Translations under genes and position numbers: made by a program | Notes under the pieces: model-generated | What the model saw: only the letters and a program-made list of their open reading frames with translations | What the model was told of the DNA's origin: nothing | Database searches by the model: none | Shown: positions 25,972 to 35,153 of the stretch, in pieces | How positions within the stretch are numbered: position 1 is the stretch's first letter | Layout: the number at the start of each line of letters is the position of its first letter | Assembly: GCA_910589115.1 (NCBI GenBank) | Contig: CAJUSB010000001.1 | Location: forward strand, 144,548-208,547 | DNA from: an uncultured Clostridia bacterium | GTDB taxonomy: Bacteria; Bacillota; Clostridia; Oscillospirales; Butyricicoccaceae | Direction: 5' to 3' | Length of the DNA stretch: 64,000 nt

Positions 25972-26245
25972 TGTGATTGACCTTTCCTTTCAGCTGGGCG
26001 TTGGGACGGAAGACCGGCACCCAGCAGGCAGGAATATCCGTCGGCTCGCCGGTACGGACGTCATGCCCCTTGCGTGCGGCGCGGTGACGGACTTCAAATG
26101 TCCCAAATTTGGGCAGTGACAGCTTATCACCGACCGTCAGCACATCCTCAATCGCGGATAAAACCGCATCAATCGCAATATCAGCATCTTTTCTGCTTGT
26201 CCCTGCTTTTTCTGCCACCAATGCGACAAATTCCGGTTTATTCAT
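25958..26245 (-). CDS. hup: HU family nucleoid protein
   Basis: The 95-residue DNA-binding protein starts MNKPEFVALVAEKAGTSRKD and has GTFEVRHRAARKGHDVRTGE, the HU/IHF beta-arm signature (usually ..R..R.G.NPQTGE). The ATG at 26245 has GGAGG 10 nt upstream; the longer frame crosses a family 1 repeat and is spurious. The insertion of hup between mazG and rqcP is typical of Clostridia. Confidence 0.95.
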   Translation of the reverse strand: MNKPEFVALVAEKAGTSRKDADIAIDAVLSAIEDVLTVGDKLSLPKFGTFEVRHRAARKGHDVRTGEPTDIPACWVPVFRPNAQLKGKVNHNAAG

Positions 26246-26297
26246 CGTGTATTTTCCTCCAAAAATTGCTATATCATCGTATAAAAGAACCCACTTC

Positions 26298-26390
26298 CCC
26301 GCCCGCAGGCGGAAAAGGGAGTCCAGAGGGGCGATGTCCCTCTGGTGCTCGCCGCACAGGCGCGGGGTTCGGGGCAGCGCCCCGGCAAAC
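26298..26390 (-). repeat. Dispersed GC-rich repeat, family 1
   Basis: GCCCGCAGGCGG, then GGGAGTCCAGAGGGGC...GTCCCTCTGGTGC and a GC-rich tail (CGCGGGGTTCGGGGCAGCG). It lies between mazG and hup and abuts the mazG stop codon. Confidence 0.75.
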
Positions 26391-26391
26391 G

Positions 26392-27186
26392 TTACGGCAG
26401 CCGGGCACTCTCCTTTGCCTGCTGCCATAAAGCCGTCAGTTCATCCAATGTCAGTTCGCCTAGCGGCCTACCTTCCGAAAGCGTTTCCACCTGACGGAAT
26501 CGGGAAATGAATTTTTCACAGCTCTGCACCGTGCTTTGCTCAGGATCGCAGCCAATGAACCGCGCTACCCCCGCAGCTGCCAGCAGAAGGTCGCCAAGTT
26601 CTTCGGCTGCATTGTTCCCCTGATGAACGGCTTCCTCCAGTTCTTGAAGTTCTTCCCGTACCTTTCCCAGCGCATCATCAACGCTCTCCCAGTCAAACCC
26701 GGCCTTTGCCGCCTTGGTCAGCACCTTGTCTGCCCGGATCAGGGCGGGTAAACTGCGCGCAACACTGTCCAGCGTGTCAGCAGCCGTCCGCTGATGCTTT
26801 TCTGCCTGTTTCAAATGCTCCCAGTTTTCCAGGATTTCTCCCGTAGAGGAAACCTGCGTTTCGCTGAATATATGCGGATGCCGGAAAATCAGCTTTTTGC
26901 AAATACCGTCCGTAACATCGCCAATATCAAATACATTTTTTTCGCTTTCGATTTCTGCATGAAAGACGACCTGTAACAGCACGTCCCCCAGTTCTTCCTT
27001 CAATAGCTCGCTGTCTTCATTGTCAATCGCCTCAACAGCCTCATAGGTCTCTTCAATAAAGTTTCGGCGGATGGAATGATGATCCTGTTCCCGATCCCAC
27101 ATACAGCCGTCCGGCGCACGCAGAATCTTCATAATTTGAAGCAGGTCCTCAAAACCATACCGCTCTTTTCTTTCAAATTCTATCAT
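26392..27186 (-). CDS. mazG: Nucleoside triphosphate pyrophosphohydrolase MazG
   Basis: MazG hydrolyses NTPs to NMP and PPi and clears abnormal nucleotides. The 264-residue product has two tandem MazG repeats. The first has LRAPDGCMWDREQDHHSIRRNFIEETYEAVEAID with the EExxE metal ligands; the second has DALGKVREELQELEEAV and EELGDLLLAAAGVAR. In B. subtilis yabN carries an extra methylase domain that is absent here. It lies 32 nt after spoVB. Confidence 0.93.
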   Translation of the reverse strand: MIEFERKERYGFEDLLQIMKILRAPDGCMWDREQDHHSIRRNFIEETYEAVEAIDNEDSELLKEELGDVLLQVVFHAEIESEKNVFDIGDVTDGICKKLIFRHPHIFSETQVSSTGEILENWEHLKQAEKHQRTAADTLDSVARSLPALIRADKVLTKAAKAGFDWESVDDALGKVREELQELEEAVHQGNNAAEELGDLLLAAAGVARFIGCDPEQSTVQSCEKFISRFRQVETLSEGRPLGELTLDELTALWQQAKESARLP

Positions 27187-27218
27187 TTCTGTCTCCTTGG
27201 AATTCCGCTCCGCCCACT

Positions 27219-28802
27219 TTACAGGCGAAGAAGCAGGCAGAGGTGTTCACCGCAGGGCATCAGCAGGATATCCTCCCGGTGCATTGCACCCAGCAGGCGC
27301 AAAAGGCCAACATAAATGACTGCGGAAGCACCTATTGCCATCAGTACGGCAGCACTGCTGCCAATTACCGGGAAAAACCCCTGATAAAGAAGGTTAGCAC
27401 AGGCCCCCATCCCTGCTGCCGCCATAAACGGAGGCAGCAGCGCCTCACGCACCGGCGGCAAGGCGCGGATACAGCGGCTGACCGCCCAAAGATTAGCCAC
27501 TGCAATAACTGAATAACATAAGACGGTAGAAATCGGAGCACCATAGATGCCAAGCGTACCAATCAGTACATGGTTTCCAATCAGCTTGACCGCCCCGCCG
27601 GCAAGCATGTTTTTTACCGGTGCAAACGGCTTTCCAAATGCCTGTAAAATTGCATTGGTCAGTGATACCATAGCCAGCATGGGAACCGCTAAACCTAAAA
27701 TGCGCAGCAGCCCTCCGGCAGAAACCGAATCAGCCCCGAACAAAAGGTCTACAATCGGTTCCCCAAGCATCAGATACCCGGCCCCAGCCGGAAGCGCCAG
27801 CAGCAGCGTCAAACGCACCGCCGCACCGACCGTGCGAGAAATCTGCGTAAAATTCTGCCTTGCAAACGCGCCGGAAAGCACAGGCAGCACGCTCACCGAT
27901 AAACCAAGGATCACCGTTTGCGGCAGATTGAACATCGTAATTGCCCGGTTAGAATAGGCGCCATAGAGCGCATTTGCCTGCTCAATCGTACATCCTGCAT
28001 CCTGTAAGCGATTCATCACCAGCGCCACATCAAGCAGATTGGTCAGGCTCATGACCGAGCTGCCAATCGTGATTGGAACGGCGGTAGACAAAAGCTCCCG
28101 CAGCAGCGTACCGCAAGGCCGCACAAAATCACTGAAAACTGGTTCCGGCCTGCGCCGCCGGATACACAGACGCAGCAGCAGATATACTGCACTCACAGCC
28201 TCGCCAATGGTAACGCCCGTCACGGCAGCAGCCGCACACTGCGCCAGGGAAAGCCCCTTCGCACTCGCCGCATGTGCCAGTCCATAGCCCAGCAGCAGTT
28301 TACCCAATGCCTCAATCAGCTGGGAAAGTGCAGTTGGCCCCATGTCGTTCAGGCCCTGAAAGTAGCCCCGGATGACCGAAATTAACGCAACACAGAAGAC
28401 AGACGGCGCAATCGCCCGGACTGCCGGTGCAGCAGCCGGATTCCCGACAAGCCCGCTCAGCAGGTCAGCCCCCCAATAAAGAGTACCGGAAAACGCTGCT
28501 CCCACCACTGCAAATACCAACCCGGCAGCCCAAACAATGCGCCGGATCTCCCTTGTACGTCCAAGCGAAACCGATTCTGCGACCATTTTAGACACGGCTA
28601 CCGGCAGTCCTGCCGTCGAAACCACCAGCATAGTGGTATAAAGCACATAAGCAACGTTAAACAGCCCCATGCCTGATTTGCCGAGCAGCTGATCCAACGG
28701 GATGCGGAAGACCGCCCCGATTGCCTTTACCATCAGGTTTGCAGCGATCAACACTGCTGCGCCCTGTACAAAGCTCTGTTGTCTTTTCAAACCATCCTGC
28801 AC
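27219..28802 (-). CDS. spoVB: SpoVB-like polysaccharide flippase
   Basis: The 527-residue MOP-family membrane protein has about 14 helices and begins QSFVQGAAVLIAANLMVKAIGAVFRIPL. SpoVB and YabM move lipid-linked precursors during cortex assembly, and linkage to mazG-rqcP-yabPQ supports that role. Codon 1 is GTG at 28802 with AAGGGAA almost adjacent, so the start is uncertain by a few codons. A 7-bp hairpin CCAAACA/TGTTTGG (28819-28837) lies 17 nt ahead of the start. Confidence 0.88.
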   Translation of the reverse strand: MQDGLKRQQSFVQGAAVLIAANLMVKAIGAVFRIPLDQLLGKSGMGLFNVAYVLYTTMLVVSTAGLPVAVSKMVAESVSLGRTREIRRIVWAAGLVFAVVGAAFSGTLYWGADLLSGLVGNPAAAPAVRAIAPSVFCVALISVIRGYFQGLNDMGPTALSQLIEALGKLLLGYGLAHAASAKGLSLAQCAAAAVTGVTIGEAVSAVYLLLRLCIRRRRPEPVFSDFVRPCGTLLRELLSTAVPITIGSSVMSLTNLLDVALVMNRLQDAGCTIEQANALYGAYSNRAITMFNLPQTVILGLSVSVLPVLSGAFARQNFTQISRTVGAAVRLTLLLALPAGAGYLMLGEPIVDLLFGADSVSAGGLLRILGLAVPMLAMVSLTNAILQAFGKPFAPVKNMLAGGAVKLIGNHVLIGTLGIYGAPISTVLCYSVIAVANLWAVSRCIRALPPVREALLPPFMAAAGMGACANLLYQGFFPVIGSSAAVLMAIGASAVIYVGLLRLLGAMHREDILLMPCGEHLCLLLRL

Positions 28803-28885
28803 TTCCCTTACAGCGGCCCCAAACAGGCCTTGTTTGGCACATCATATGCAGGATGATTGACTGTTTATGACAGTTGTATGGCCCG

Positions 28886-29326
28886 TCAAGCCTTTTCTTT
28901 CTCGCTTTCGCCAAAGCCCTTTGAAAATTCGGAAGCCTCGGCAGCGCTCAGCGATCCGCCGCAGCCTGCACAGAAAACATCTGCACGGCTGCACAGCCTG
29001 CCGCAGTTCGGGCAGCGCACACTCGATTTCAGCATACCAATCTGATCACGAAGCCCTGCAATTTTCAACTGAAGCCCATCGAGCTTCGCAAGGCGATCCT
29101 GGATGCCGTCCTCGTCGGCCTCAATACCCTGATGCACATCGTACATCAGTTTCCCGATTTCCTTATAAAGCACCTCGCATTCGGTATTCAGGTCAAAAAT
29201 CTGCAAATTCAGCCGGGTGGACTGTGCAAGTTCAGTTGCCCGCCGTCCGGCAGTTTCTGCCGCCTGGCCGGTTTTTCCGGCATAAATCTTTGCTTTTTCC
29301 AGCAGCATTTGGATTTTTTCGTCCAT
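28886..29326 (-). CDS. Coiled-coil zinc-ribbon protein, unknown function
   Basis: The 146-residue product has a long helical/coiled-coil region (about 1-100: MDEKIQMLLEKAKIYAGKTG...). A zinc ribbon follows, CPNCGRLCSRADVFCAGCG (two CxxC pairs, about 104-124), and then an acidic tail. Proteins of this design are common in Clostridia and have no assigned role that I know. It has its own promoter at 29362-29390 and an AAAGGAG site before the ATG. Confidence 0.8.
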   Translation of the reverse strand: MDEKIQMLLEKAKIYAGKTGQAAETAGRRATELAQSTRLNLQIFDLNTECEVLYKEIGKLMYDVHQGIEADEDGIQDRLAKLDGLQLKIAGLRDQIGMLKSSVRCPNCGRLCSRADVFCAGCGGSLSAAEASEFSKGFGESEKEKA

Positions 29327-29361
29327 TTTGCAGCGCTCCTTTCAGCGTATGATGAAATCTT

Positions 29362-29390
29362 ATTATAGAGTCTTTTCACAGAAAAATCAA
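29362..29390 (-). promoter_or_regulatory. Promoter of the zinc-ribbon gene
   Basis: On the minus strand TTGATT (29385-29390), 17 nt and a perfect TATAAT (29362-29367). Confidence 0.8.
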
Positions 29391-29432
29391 GGGAATTTCC
29401 GAATTGTTTACAGAATTTTCTTCTCTTCGGCT

Positions 29433-30359
29433 TTAGCCAATAAACTCATGAATCAAGGAATCTTCCGGGATATGGTGCACGTAATCAAGCGGTTCAAAGC
29501 CGCCGCTGAGATGGGTCAGCGGTTCCAGGCCGACCGCTGTCAGCTCGTTGGTCAGCTGGGAAAAAGGCTGCCGGAGCATTTCTGCCATAATAAACGTTTC
29601 ATACGGCATGTAGGTATCCAACGTCAGTGCTGCGCGCTTGCGGTTGGGCAGGATATACAGCGTTTCACCGCGCCGTACCGACTTCCACTGGGCGAGCGTT
29701 GCAGAAACCTCGGTGTTGCGGAAAAGGCTGTCCCGCACCGCGCGGCGCATAAAACGCAGCATAAACGGCTCAACCAGGGTGCCGTCTTCCAGTGTCAGAG
29801 CGCTGTCAAACGCCAGGAAAACGCCGGTCGCCATTTCTCCAAGCCCATCGTAAACAATATCGCTCAGCGCATGAATCCCCTCAATAATCACCATTTCCCC
29901 CGTCTCCAGACGCAGCTTTTTCACGTCCGGGATGGACCGCCGCTGCTGGAAATCAAAGGCCGGGATCGAGATTTCCTCCCCGGCTGCCAGCATCCGCAGG
30001 TGCTTCGTCAAAAGGGCAAGATCCATGCAGAGTGGGGATTCCAGGTCATCAACGCCGTTTTCCTCATCATACGGCATCTCATATTCACTGACCGTGCGGT
30101 AATAATCATCCATTGAAATGGTTTCTGTACGTATGCCGTGCCGCTTCTCCAATGTGCGGCGCAGGCGTGCCGTAGTCGTCGTTTTTCCAGCCGATGAAGG
30201 GCCGTTTACCAGCACAATCGGGCTGGTCCGGCGGCGTGCTGCCAGCTCCCGGGCGGTGCTGTCCACCTGATTACGGTAATAATCCTCACTCAGCTGGATA
30301 AATCCTTTTGGGTCACTTCTGGCTGCGTCATTCAGCTGTTTCAAAGTGTAATCTGCCAT
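29433..30359 (-). CDS. Uridine kinase-like nucleoside kinase
   Basis: The 308-residue P-loop kinase has the Walker A motif GPSSAGKT (53-60) followed by TTTARLRRTLE. ETISMDDYYR is the nucleoside-binding DDYY-type motif. MVIIEGIHAL is Walker B-like, and RFMRRAVRDSLFRN resembles the arginine lid. It lacks the TGS domain that similar Clostridial nucleoside kinases carry at the N-terminus. The substrate is probably uridine or cytidine. It follows hemZ by 13 nt. Confidence 0.8.
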   Translation of the reverse strand: MADYTLKQLNDAARSDPKGFIQLSEDYYRNQVDSTARELAARRRTSPIVLVNGPSSAGKTTTTARLRRTLEKRHGIRTETISMDDYYRTVSEYEMPYDEENGVDDLESPLCMDLALLTKHLRMLAAGEEISIPAFDFQQRRSIPDVKKLRLETGEMVIIEGIHALSDIVYDGLGEMATGVFLAFDSALTLEDGTLVEPFMLRFMRRAVRDSLFRNTEVSATLAQWKSVRRGETLYILPNRKRAALTLDTYMPYETFIMAEMLRQPFSQLTNELTAVGLEPLTHLSGGFEPLDYVHHIPEDSLIHEFIG

Positions 30360-30372
30360 TTCCTGATCTCCT

Positions 30373-31833
30373 TTATTCCTGCAATAAACGTTGCCTGCCG
30401 CGCAGGATGCGTTCCTGCGCCTGTAAATATTCAGCCGGATATTTGGGGTTTGTATAGCGCTCGATTTTTCCGGTTGCGCGGTTCACCCGCTTGCTTACAC
30501 CGCCTGCACCAAGTGATATAATGGTTTGCAGCTCCTCCATCATGGAGATATTATAAAAACTTTCTGTTCCCGGTTTGCACCAGCCGGTGTTTTCATAGCC
30601 GCCTGCCGAAAATTTCTGCCGGTATAAATAATATGCATGGTAATCCTGCCGCAGCAGTGCACGCTGCGCATATGACAGCATATGGCCGACGGCGCACCGC
30701 CGTGCCAGGTTTGCATGAATATCCCGAATTGCTGCGCCCCGCTTAACGGCCAATGTGTGCATAGTAATATTTTCAGGGCCCAGCCCGAGCAATGTATTGA
30801 TCGTTTCTGCAAAACGCGCTGGCGTGTCCCCTTCCAGTCCGGCAATAACATCCATATTGATGACCGGAAAACCTGCTTTCCGCGCCATTTCAAAACTTTC
30901 CAGCACATCACGGGCGGTGTGCGGACGTCCTGCAAGGCGCAAAACCTCATCGTTCATACTTTGCGGATTGACACTGACACGAGTTACACCATGTGCACGC
31001 AGGACGGCCAATTTCTCAGCGGTGATGGTATCTGGACGCCCAGCCTCAACCGTATAATCAAAAAGATTCGACAAATCAAACGAACGCTCCAACACGGACA
31101 GCAGTTTGTCAAGCTGCTCGCTTGACAGCGTGGTCGGCGTTCCGCCGCCAATGTAAAGGCTATCCACTGTACACTTGTTTTGGCGCACCAATCTACCTGT
31201 TTCCTCTGCTTCTTTGCAAAGAGCCTCCAAATATGGTGCAACAAATTGTGCGTTTTGTTCAACTGCTGCCGATATAAACGAGCAATAAGCGCACCGTGTA
31301 GGACAAAATGGAATGCTGACATAAACAGAAATGCTGTTTTGTACGATTTTACGGTCTGTTTCCTGTGCATAGGCGGCAGCTGCCATAGTCAATGCCGCCC
31401 GCTCCGGTGAAACCTGAAAGCGCGTACAAAGATGCTCCTCTGTTTCCTGCGGCGAAGCCCCTCGCTCCATCAGCCCGCGTGCGAGCTTGGCCGGACGAAC
31501 GCCTGTAAGCGCCCCCCAGACCGGCGGTTCAGCAAGCGCCGGTGCCACGGCATCATAAATGGCTAATTTCAAAAGCTCATTTTCCAAGCGCTTACGTGCA
31601 AGGCTATCCTGTCCGGGAGTTAATGAACCTTTTCGTTCCCCTTCCCTTTGGACGCCATCCAGTCGAACCCGCGCCGCTGCGGACAGTACGCCGCTTTGCT
31701 CCTCGAACAGGATGCTTTGACAGAAATCCCCACCATCATCCACGCCCTCTGAAACGGTGCGGTCAGGCAGCAGATGCAGCAGCATTTCTTCCACCGCATG
31801 ACGGTGCGGATGACCTTCAAGCTGATAATTCAT
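30373..31833 (-). CDS. hemZ: Radical SAM coproporphyrinogen III oxidase-like HemZ
   Basis: The 486-residue product has an N-terminal extension of about 160 residues characteristic of HemZ. Next comes the radical SAM motif CPTRCAYC (Cys177, Cys181, Cys184) in YVSIPFCPTR, then YIGGGTPTTL and a HemN-like C-terminal region (ITMHTLAVKRG, YYLYRQK). HemN-type enzymes decarboxylate coproporphyrinogen III without oxygen; heme activity of HemZ is not certain in every species. Its start overlaps the MBL gene's stop (ATGA). Confidence 0.9.
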   Translation of the reverse strand: MNYQLEGHPHRHAVEEMLLHLLPDRTVSEGVDDGGDFCQSILFEEQSGVLSAAARVRLDGVQREGERKGSLTPGQDSLARKRLENELLKLAIYDAVAPALAEPPVWGALTGVRPAKLARGLMERGASPQETEEHLCTRFQVSPERAALTMAAAAYAQETDRKIVQNSISVYVSIPFCPTRCAYCSFISAAVEQNAQFVAPYLEALCKEAEETGRLVRQNKCTVDSLYIGGGTPTTLSSEQLDKLLSVLERSFDLSNLFDYTVEAGRPDTITAEKLAVLRAHGVTRVSVNPQSMNDEVLRLAGRPHTARDVLESFEMARKAGFPVINMDVIAGLEGDTPARFAETINTLLGLGPENITMHTLAVKRGAAIRDIHANLARRCAVGHMLSYAQRALLRQDYHAYYLYRQKFSAGGYENTGWCKPGTESFYNISMMEELQTIISLGAGGVSKRVNRATGKIERYTNPKYPAEYLQAQERILRGRQRLLQE

Positions 31834-32462
31834 TTTCCCAGTGCCTGCCGGACGTAAGGATTGCGGGCCCGTTCCTCCGAAAGCGTCGTAATGGAATCAT
31901 GGCCAGGCAATACACGATAATCGCCCGGCAGATCATGCAGCCGCTTGAGGGATTGCAGCATCAAGGAGAAATCCCCGCCTTTCAGGTCACAGCGGCCGCA
32001 TTCGTGACGGAACATGGTATCGCCAGTAAATAAAACATCTTCCACTTTAATACAGCAGGAACCCGGCGTATGCCCGGGAGTGTGAAGGTATTCCGCTGTC
32101 AGCCCACCGACCTGGATCATTGTCCCTTCCTCTGCAAGGATATCCACCGGAGTCGGCACATAATGGCGCGCATACGGACGAAATTCCCCCATTTCATCAT
32201 AAGAAAGCAGCCATTCATCCTCTTTATGGATCACCAGCTTGGCACCGGTCTTTTCCGAAATCTCGTGCACAGCAAGAATATGGTCAAAATGTCCATGTGT
32301 GAGCAGAATATAGGTGATTTTAGCACCTGCGCGGTCGATTTCGCGTAAGATTGCGGCGGCATTGTCGCCAGGATCAATGACTGCCCCCTCCATTGTATTT
32401 TCATCATAAAATACATAGCAGTTTGTCTGCACAACACCTACATGGAGCTGAATCAATTTCAT
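31830..32462 (-). CDS. MBL-fold metal hydrolase (glyoxalase II-like)
   Basis: The 210-residue product has the zinc-binding THGHFDHI (HxHxDH), a later histidine in LHTPGHTPGSCC and an aspartate in VLFTGDTMF, with a final histidine in VLPGHDSIT. It is a small single-domain member of the kind often annotated as hydroxyacylglutathione hydrolase-like. The real substrate is unknown. It overlaps dtd by four bases upstream and hemZ by four bases downstream. Confidence 0.88.
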   Translation of the reverse strand: MKLIQLHVGVVQTNCYVFYDENTMEGAVIDPGDNAAAILREIDRAGAKITYILLTHGHFDHILAVHEISEKTGAKLVIHKEDEWLLSYDEMGEFRPYARHYVPTPVDILAEEGTMIQVGGLTAEYLHTPGHTPGSCCIKVEDVLFTGDTMFRHECGRCDLKGGDFSLMLQSLKRLHDLPGDYRVLPGHDSITTLSEERARNPYVRQALGK

Positions 32463-32920
32463 GCTTTTTCCCCTCTCATTTCTTCGGTATCCATTATAAT
32501 TGTGACTGGGCCGTCATTAAGCAATTCGACCTTCATATCTGCGCCGAATTCACCGCACGCTACCGGAAGCCCGCTTTCCCGGCAGCGCATCAGGAACTTT
32601 TCATACAGCGGAACAGCCAGTGCAGGCCTGGCAGCACGCATAAAATTAGGCCGTTTACCCTTTTTGCAGTCGCCGTACAGGGTGAACTGGGAAATCACCA
32701 GCAACCCTCCGCCGATATCTGCGGGCGACAGGTTCATTTTATCATTTTCATCCGTGAAAATACGCAGTCCAACGCATTTATCGGCAAGATAGACAGCTTC
32801 GGCCTCCGTATCATCTTCACAAACGCCGAGCAAGATCAGGAGCCCTTTCCCGATTTCGCCGTGGATTTTCCCTTCAATCGTTACACGCGCGTGGGATACG
32901 CGCTGGATTACCGCCCGCAT
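32459..32920 (-). CDS. dtd: D-aminoacyl-tRNA deacylase
   Basis: Dtd removes D-amino acids (and glycine from tRNA-Ala) mischarged on tRNA. The 153-residue product begins MRAVIQRVSHARVTIEG and has the active-site strands LLVISQFTLYGDCKKGKRPNF (SQFTL) and GPVTIIMDTEEM (here GPVTI for the usual GPVT). GGAGAGG precedes the ATG. It follows rel by 43 nt, the order seen widely in Firmicutes. Confidence 0.96.
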   Translation of the reverse strand: MRAVIQRVSHARVTIEGKIHGEIGKGLLILLGVCEDDTEAEAVYLADKCVGLRIFTDENDKMNLSPADIGGGLLVISQFTLYGDCKKGKRPNFMRAARPALAVPLYEKFLMRCRESGLPVACGEFGADMKVELLNDGPVTIIMDTEEMRGEKA

Positions 32921-32963
32921 AAGCCTCTCCCCCTCTTTATTCCTGACAACCGGCTATCCCTAA

Positions 32964-35144
32964 TCAGTGAGAATCCACTGTACGGGTAACATCCACAATG
33001 CCCTTGATGCCCCTTAACCGGTTTATAATGTTGTCCAGCTGTGCCACCCCTGCAACGTCAACCATTGCATTGATAATGCCAAAACCATCATTCAAATCAC
33101 GCGCAGAAATTTCATGCACATTTACCCTGCTTGCTGCAAGAACAGCGGCTACATCGCTCAGCACACCAATGCGGCTGTGGGTAGAAATTTGCAGACCGGT
33201 AATAAACCGGTTTTTGTTGTCTGCCAGCTCTTCGTCCCACCAAGCCTCGAGCCAACGTTCCTCACTGTCATGCTGGCTGTTCAAATAGTTGACACAATCT
33301 TTCCGATGGATGGAAACACCATAGCCGCGTGTTACAAAGCCGATAATATCATCACCAGGGATCGGTGTACAGCAGCGTGCAAATTTAATCAGGCAGTTGT
33401 CCAGCCCTGCAACAATTACGCCGGAGGTCCCGCGCGATGCCGGACGGTGGAACTGCTGCGGCTGCAACGCACGTTCTGTATGCTCAGCAGCACGGCGGAT
33501 TCGGTTGACATCATCCTTGACCTTATTGATAACCTTTGTAACCGTGATGCCACCATAGCCAATGGAGGCATACATTTCATCTAAATGTGCAAAAGAGAAC
33601 TTATTCAGGCAATTCTTTTGAACCTCCTCATTCTCATAAAAACCATTATAAAGCAGATTGGCACGCAGCTCACGATCCAGCTCCTCGCGTCCCTGGATGA
33701 TGTTCTCTTCGCGTCGTTCTTTTTTGAACCATTGCTTGATTTTATTGCGCGCTTCCGTGGTTTTGACAATCTTGACCCAGTCACGGCTGGGGCCGCGCGC
33801 TTCCTTTGAAGTCAAAATCTCAACAATATCACCATTTTTCAGCGTACTGTCAATAGGTGTGATGCGTCCGTTGACCTTTGCACCCGTCATACGGTTTCCT
33901 ACAGCAGAATGGATCGCATACGCCAAATCGATCGGGGTTGCCCCGGCTGGAAGATTCACAACATCCCCGCGCGGCGTAAATACGAAAACCTCGTCTGCAA
34001 ACAAATCGACCTTAATGGCCTTGATGAAATCTTCCGCCTCGGTATCCTGCTGTGCTTCCAGAAGCTGACGAATCCATGCAAAAGACTGTTCGTTTCCGAC
34101 CTTATCCAGCCCCTGTTTATATTTCCAATGCGCTGCAACGCCATATTCTGCCATTTTATGCATTTCGGCGGTGCGGATCTGGATTTCAAACGGGATGCCT
34201 GCACGTCCAATGACCGTTGTATGCAGGGATTGATATCCATTCGGCTTTGGCGTAGAGATATAATCCTTAAACCGGCCCGGTATAGGCTTATAAAGATCAT
34301 GCACATAACCCAGCACATTATAACAGTCGGCAACGGTATCCACAATCACACGCACAGCGCAGATATCATAAATTTCATGAATCGTCTTGTGCTGTGCATA
34401 CATTTTACGGTAAATGGAATATATATGCTTGACACGTGCAGAAATGGTATGCTCAATATTCCCTTCCATCAGCTTTGTGCTGATACGCTCTTTGATCCCC
34501 ATAAGGAACTGTTCCTGCTGTTCACTTTGCTCCTTCAGGCCGTTGACAATCTCATTGTAGCCGATTTCATCCAAACATTTCAGCGAAAGGTCTTCAAGCT
34601 CCCATTTGATGCGCTGCATCCCCAGGCGGTGCGCGATTGGCGCATAAATCTCCATGGTTTCCAGCGCCTTGTCCCGCTGTTTTTTCTCCGGGAGGAATTG
34701 GAAGGTACGCGCATTGTGCAGCCGGTCCGCCAGCTTGATCAGGATCACGCGGATATCCTTCGCCATCGCCATAAACATTTTGCGAAGGTCCTCCATCTGC
34801 TCCTGTTCCTTGGAGTATTGCAGCATCCCCAGCCGGGTAACGCCATCCACCAGCTCAGCAACCGATGTACCGAATTTGTTCTCGATCTCCTTATAGCCGA
34901 ATTTGGTATCCTCAATGCAGTCATGCAGCAGCCCGGCACAAATAGAGTCGGTATCCAGCCCCATTTCTACAATAATCTCTGCTACCGCTACTGGATGGAT
35001 GATATACGGCTCACCATTCCGGCGTTTCTGTCCCTCATGGGCAGCCTCCGCGCTTTCATAAGCGGCGCGTATTTTACGAATATTTGCAAGTGGGTTTTGC
35101 ACCTGCACCCGTTCAATCAAAAAAGCAATTCTATCCTGCATCAT
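32964..35144 (-). CDS. rel: Bifunctional (p)ppGpp synthetase/hydrolase Rel
   Basis: The product has about 726 residues with the full Rel/SpoT layout. An HD hydrolase domain (about 25-180) has YIIHP and LLHDCIEDT. The synthetase domain (about 230-340) has KPNGYQSLHTTV. A TGS domain follows (VFVFTPRGDVVNLPAGATPIDLAYAIHSAVG), then a zinc-finger-like RFARCCTPIPGDDIIGFVTRG and a C-terminal ACT domain (about 655-726). With the HD motif intact the enzyme should both make and degrade (p)ppGpp. The ATG at 35144 has GGGAG 5 nt upstream; the GTG at 35150 is inside that site. It follows recJ directly. Confidence 0.96.
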   Translation of the reverse strand: MMQDRIAFLIERVQVQNPLANIRKIRAAYESAEAAHEGQKRRNGEPYIIHPVAVAEIIVEMGLDTDSICAGLLHDCIEDTKFGYKEIENKFGTSVAELVDGVTRLGMLQYSKEQEQMEDLRKMFMAMAKDIRVILIKLADRLHNARTFQFLPEKKQRDKALETMEIYAPIAHRLGMQRIKWELEDLSLKCLDEIGYNEIVNGLKEQSEQQEQFLMGIKERISTKLMEGNIEHTISARVKHIYSIYRKMYAQHKTIHEIYDICAVRVIVDTVADCYNVLGYVHDLYKPIPGRFKDYISTPKPNGYQSLHTTVIGRAGIPFEIQIRTAEMHKMAEYGVAAHWKYKQGLDKVGNEQSFAWIRQLLEAQQDTEAEDFIKAIKVDLFADEVFVFTPRGDVVNLPAGATPIDLAYAIHSAVGNRMTGAKVNGRITPIDSTLKNGDIVEILTSKEARGPSRDWVKIVKTTEARNKIKQWFKKERREENIIQGREELDRELRANLLYNGFYENEEVQKNCLNKFSFAHLDEMYASIGYGGITVTKVINKVKDDVNRIRRAAEHTERALQPQQFHRPASRGTSGVIVAGLDNCLIKFARCCTPIPGDDIIGFVTRGYGVSIHRKDCVNYLNSQHDSEERWLEAWWDEELADNKNRFITGLQISTHSRIGVLSDVAAVLAASRVNVHEISARDLNDGFGIINAMVDVAGVAQLDNIINRLRGIKGIVDVTRTVDSH

Positions 35145-35153
35145 TTCCACTCC

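Noticed and set aside
26246..26428. Longer N-terminus of HU
   Set aside because: The extension reads through a family 1 repeat; the ATG at 26245 with GGAGG gives the normal HU length.
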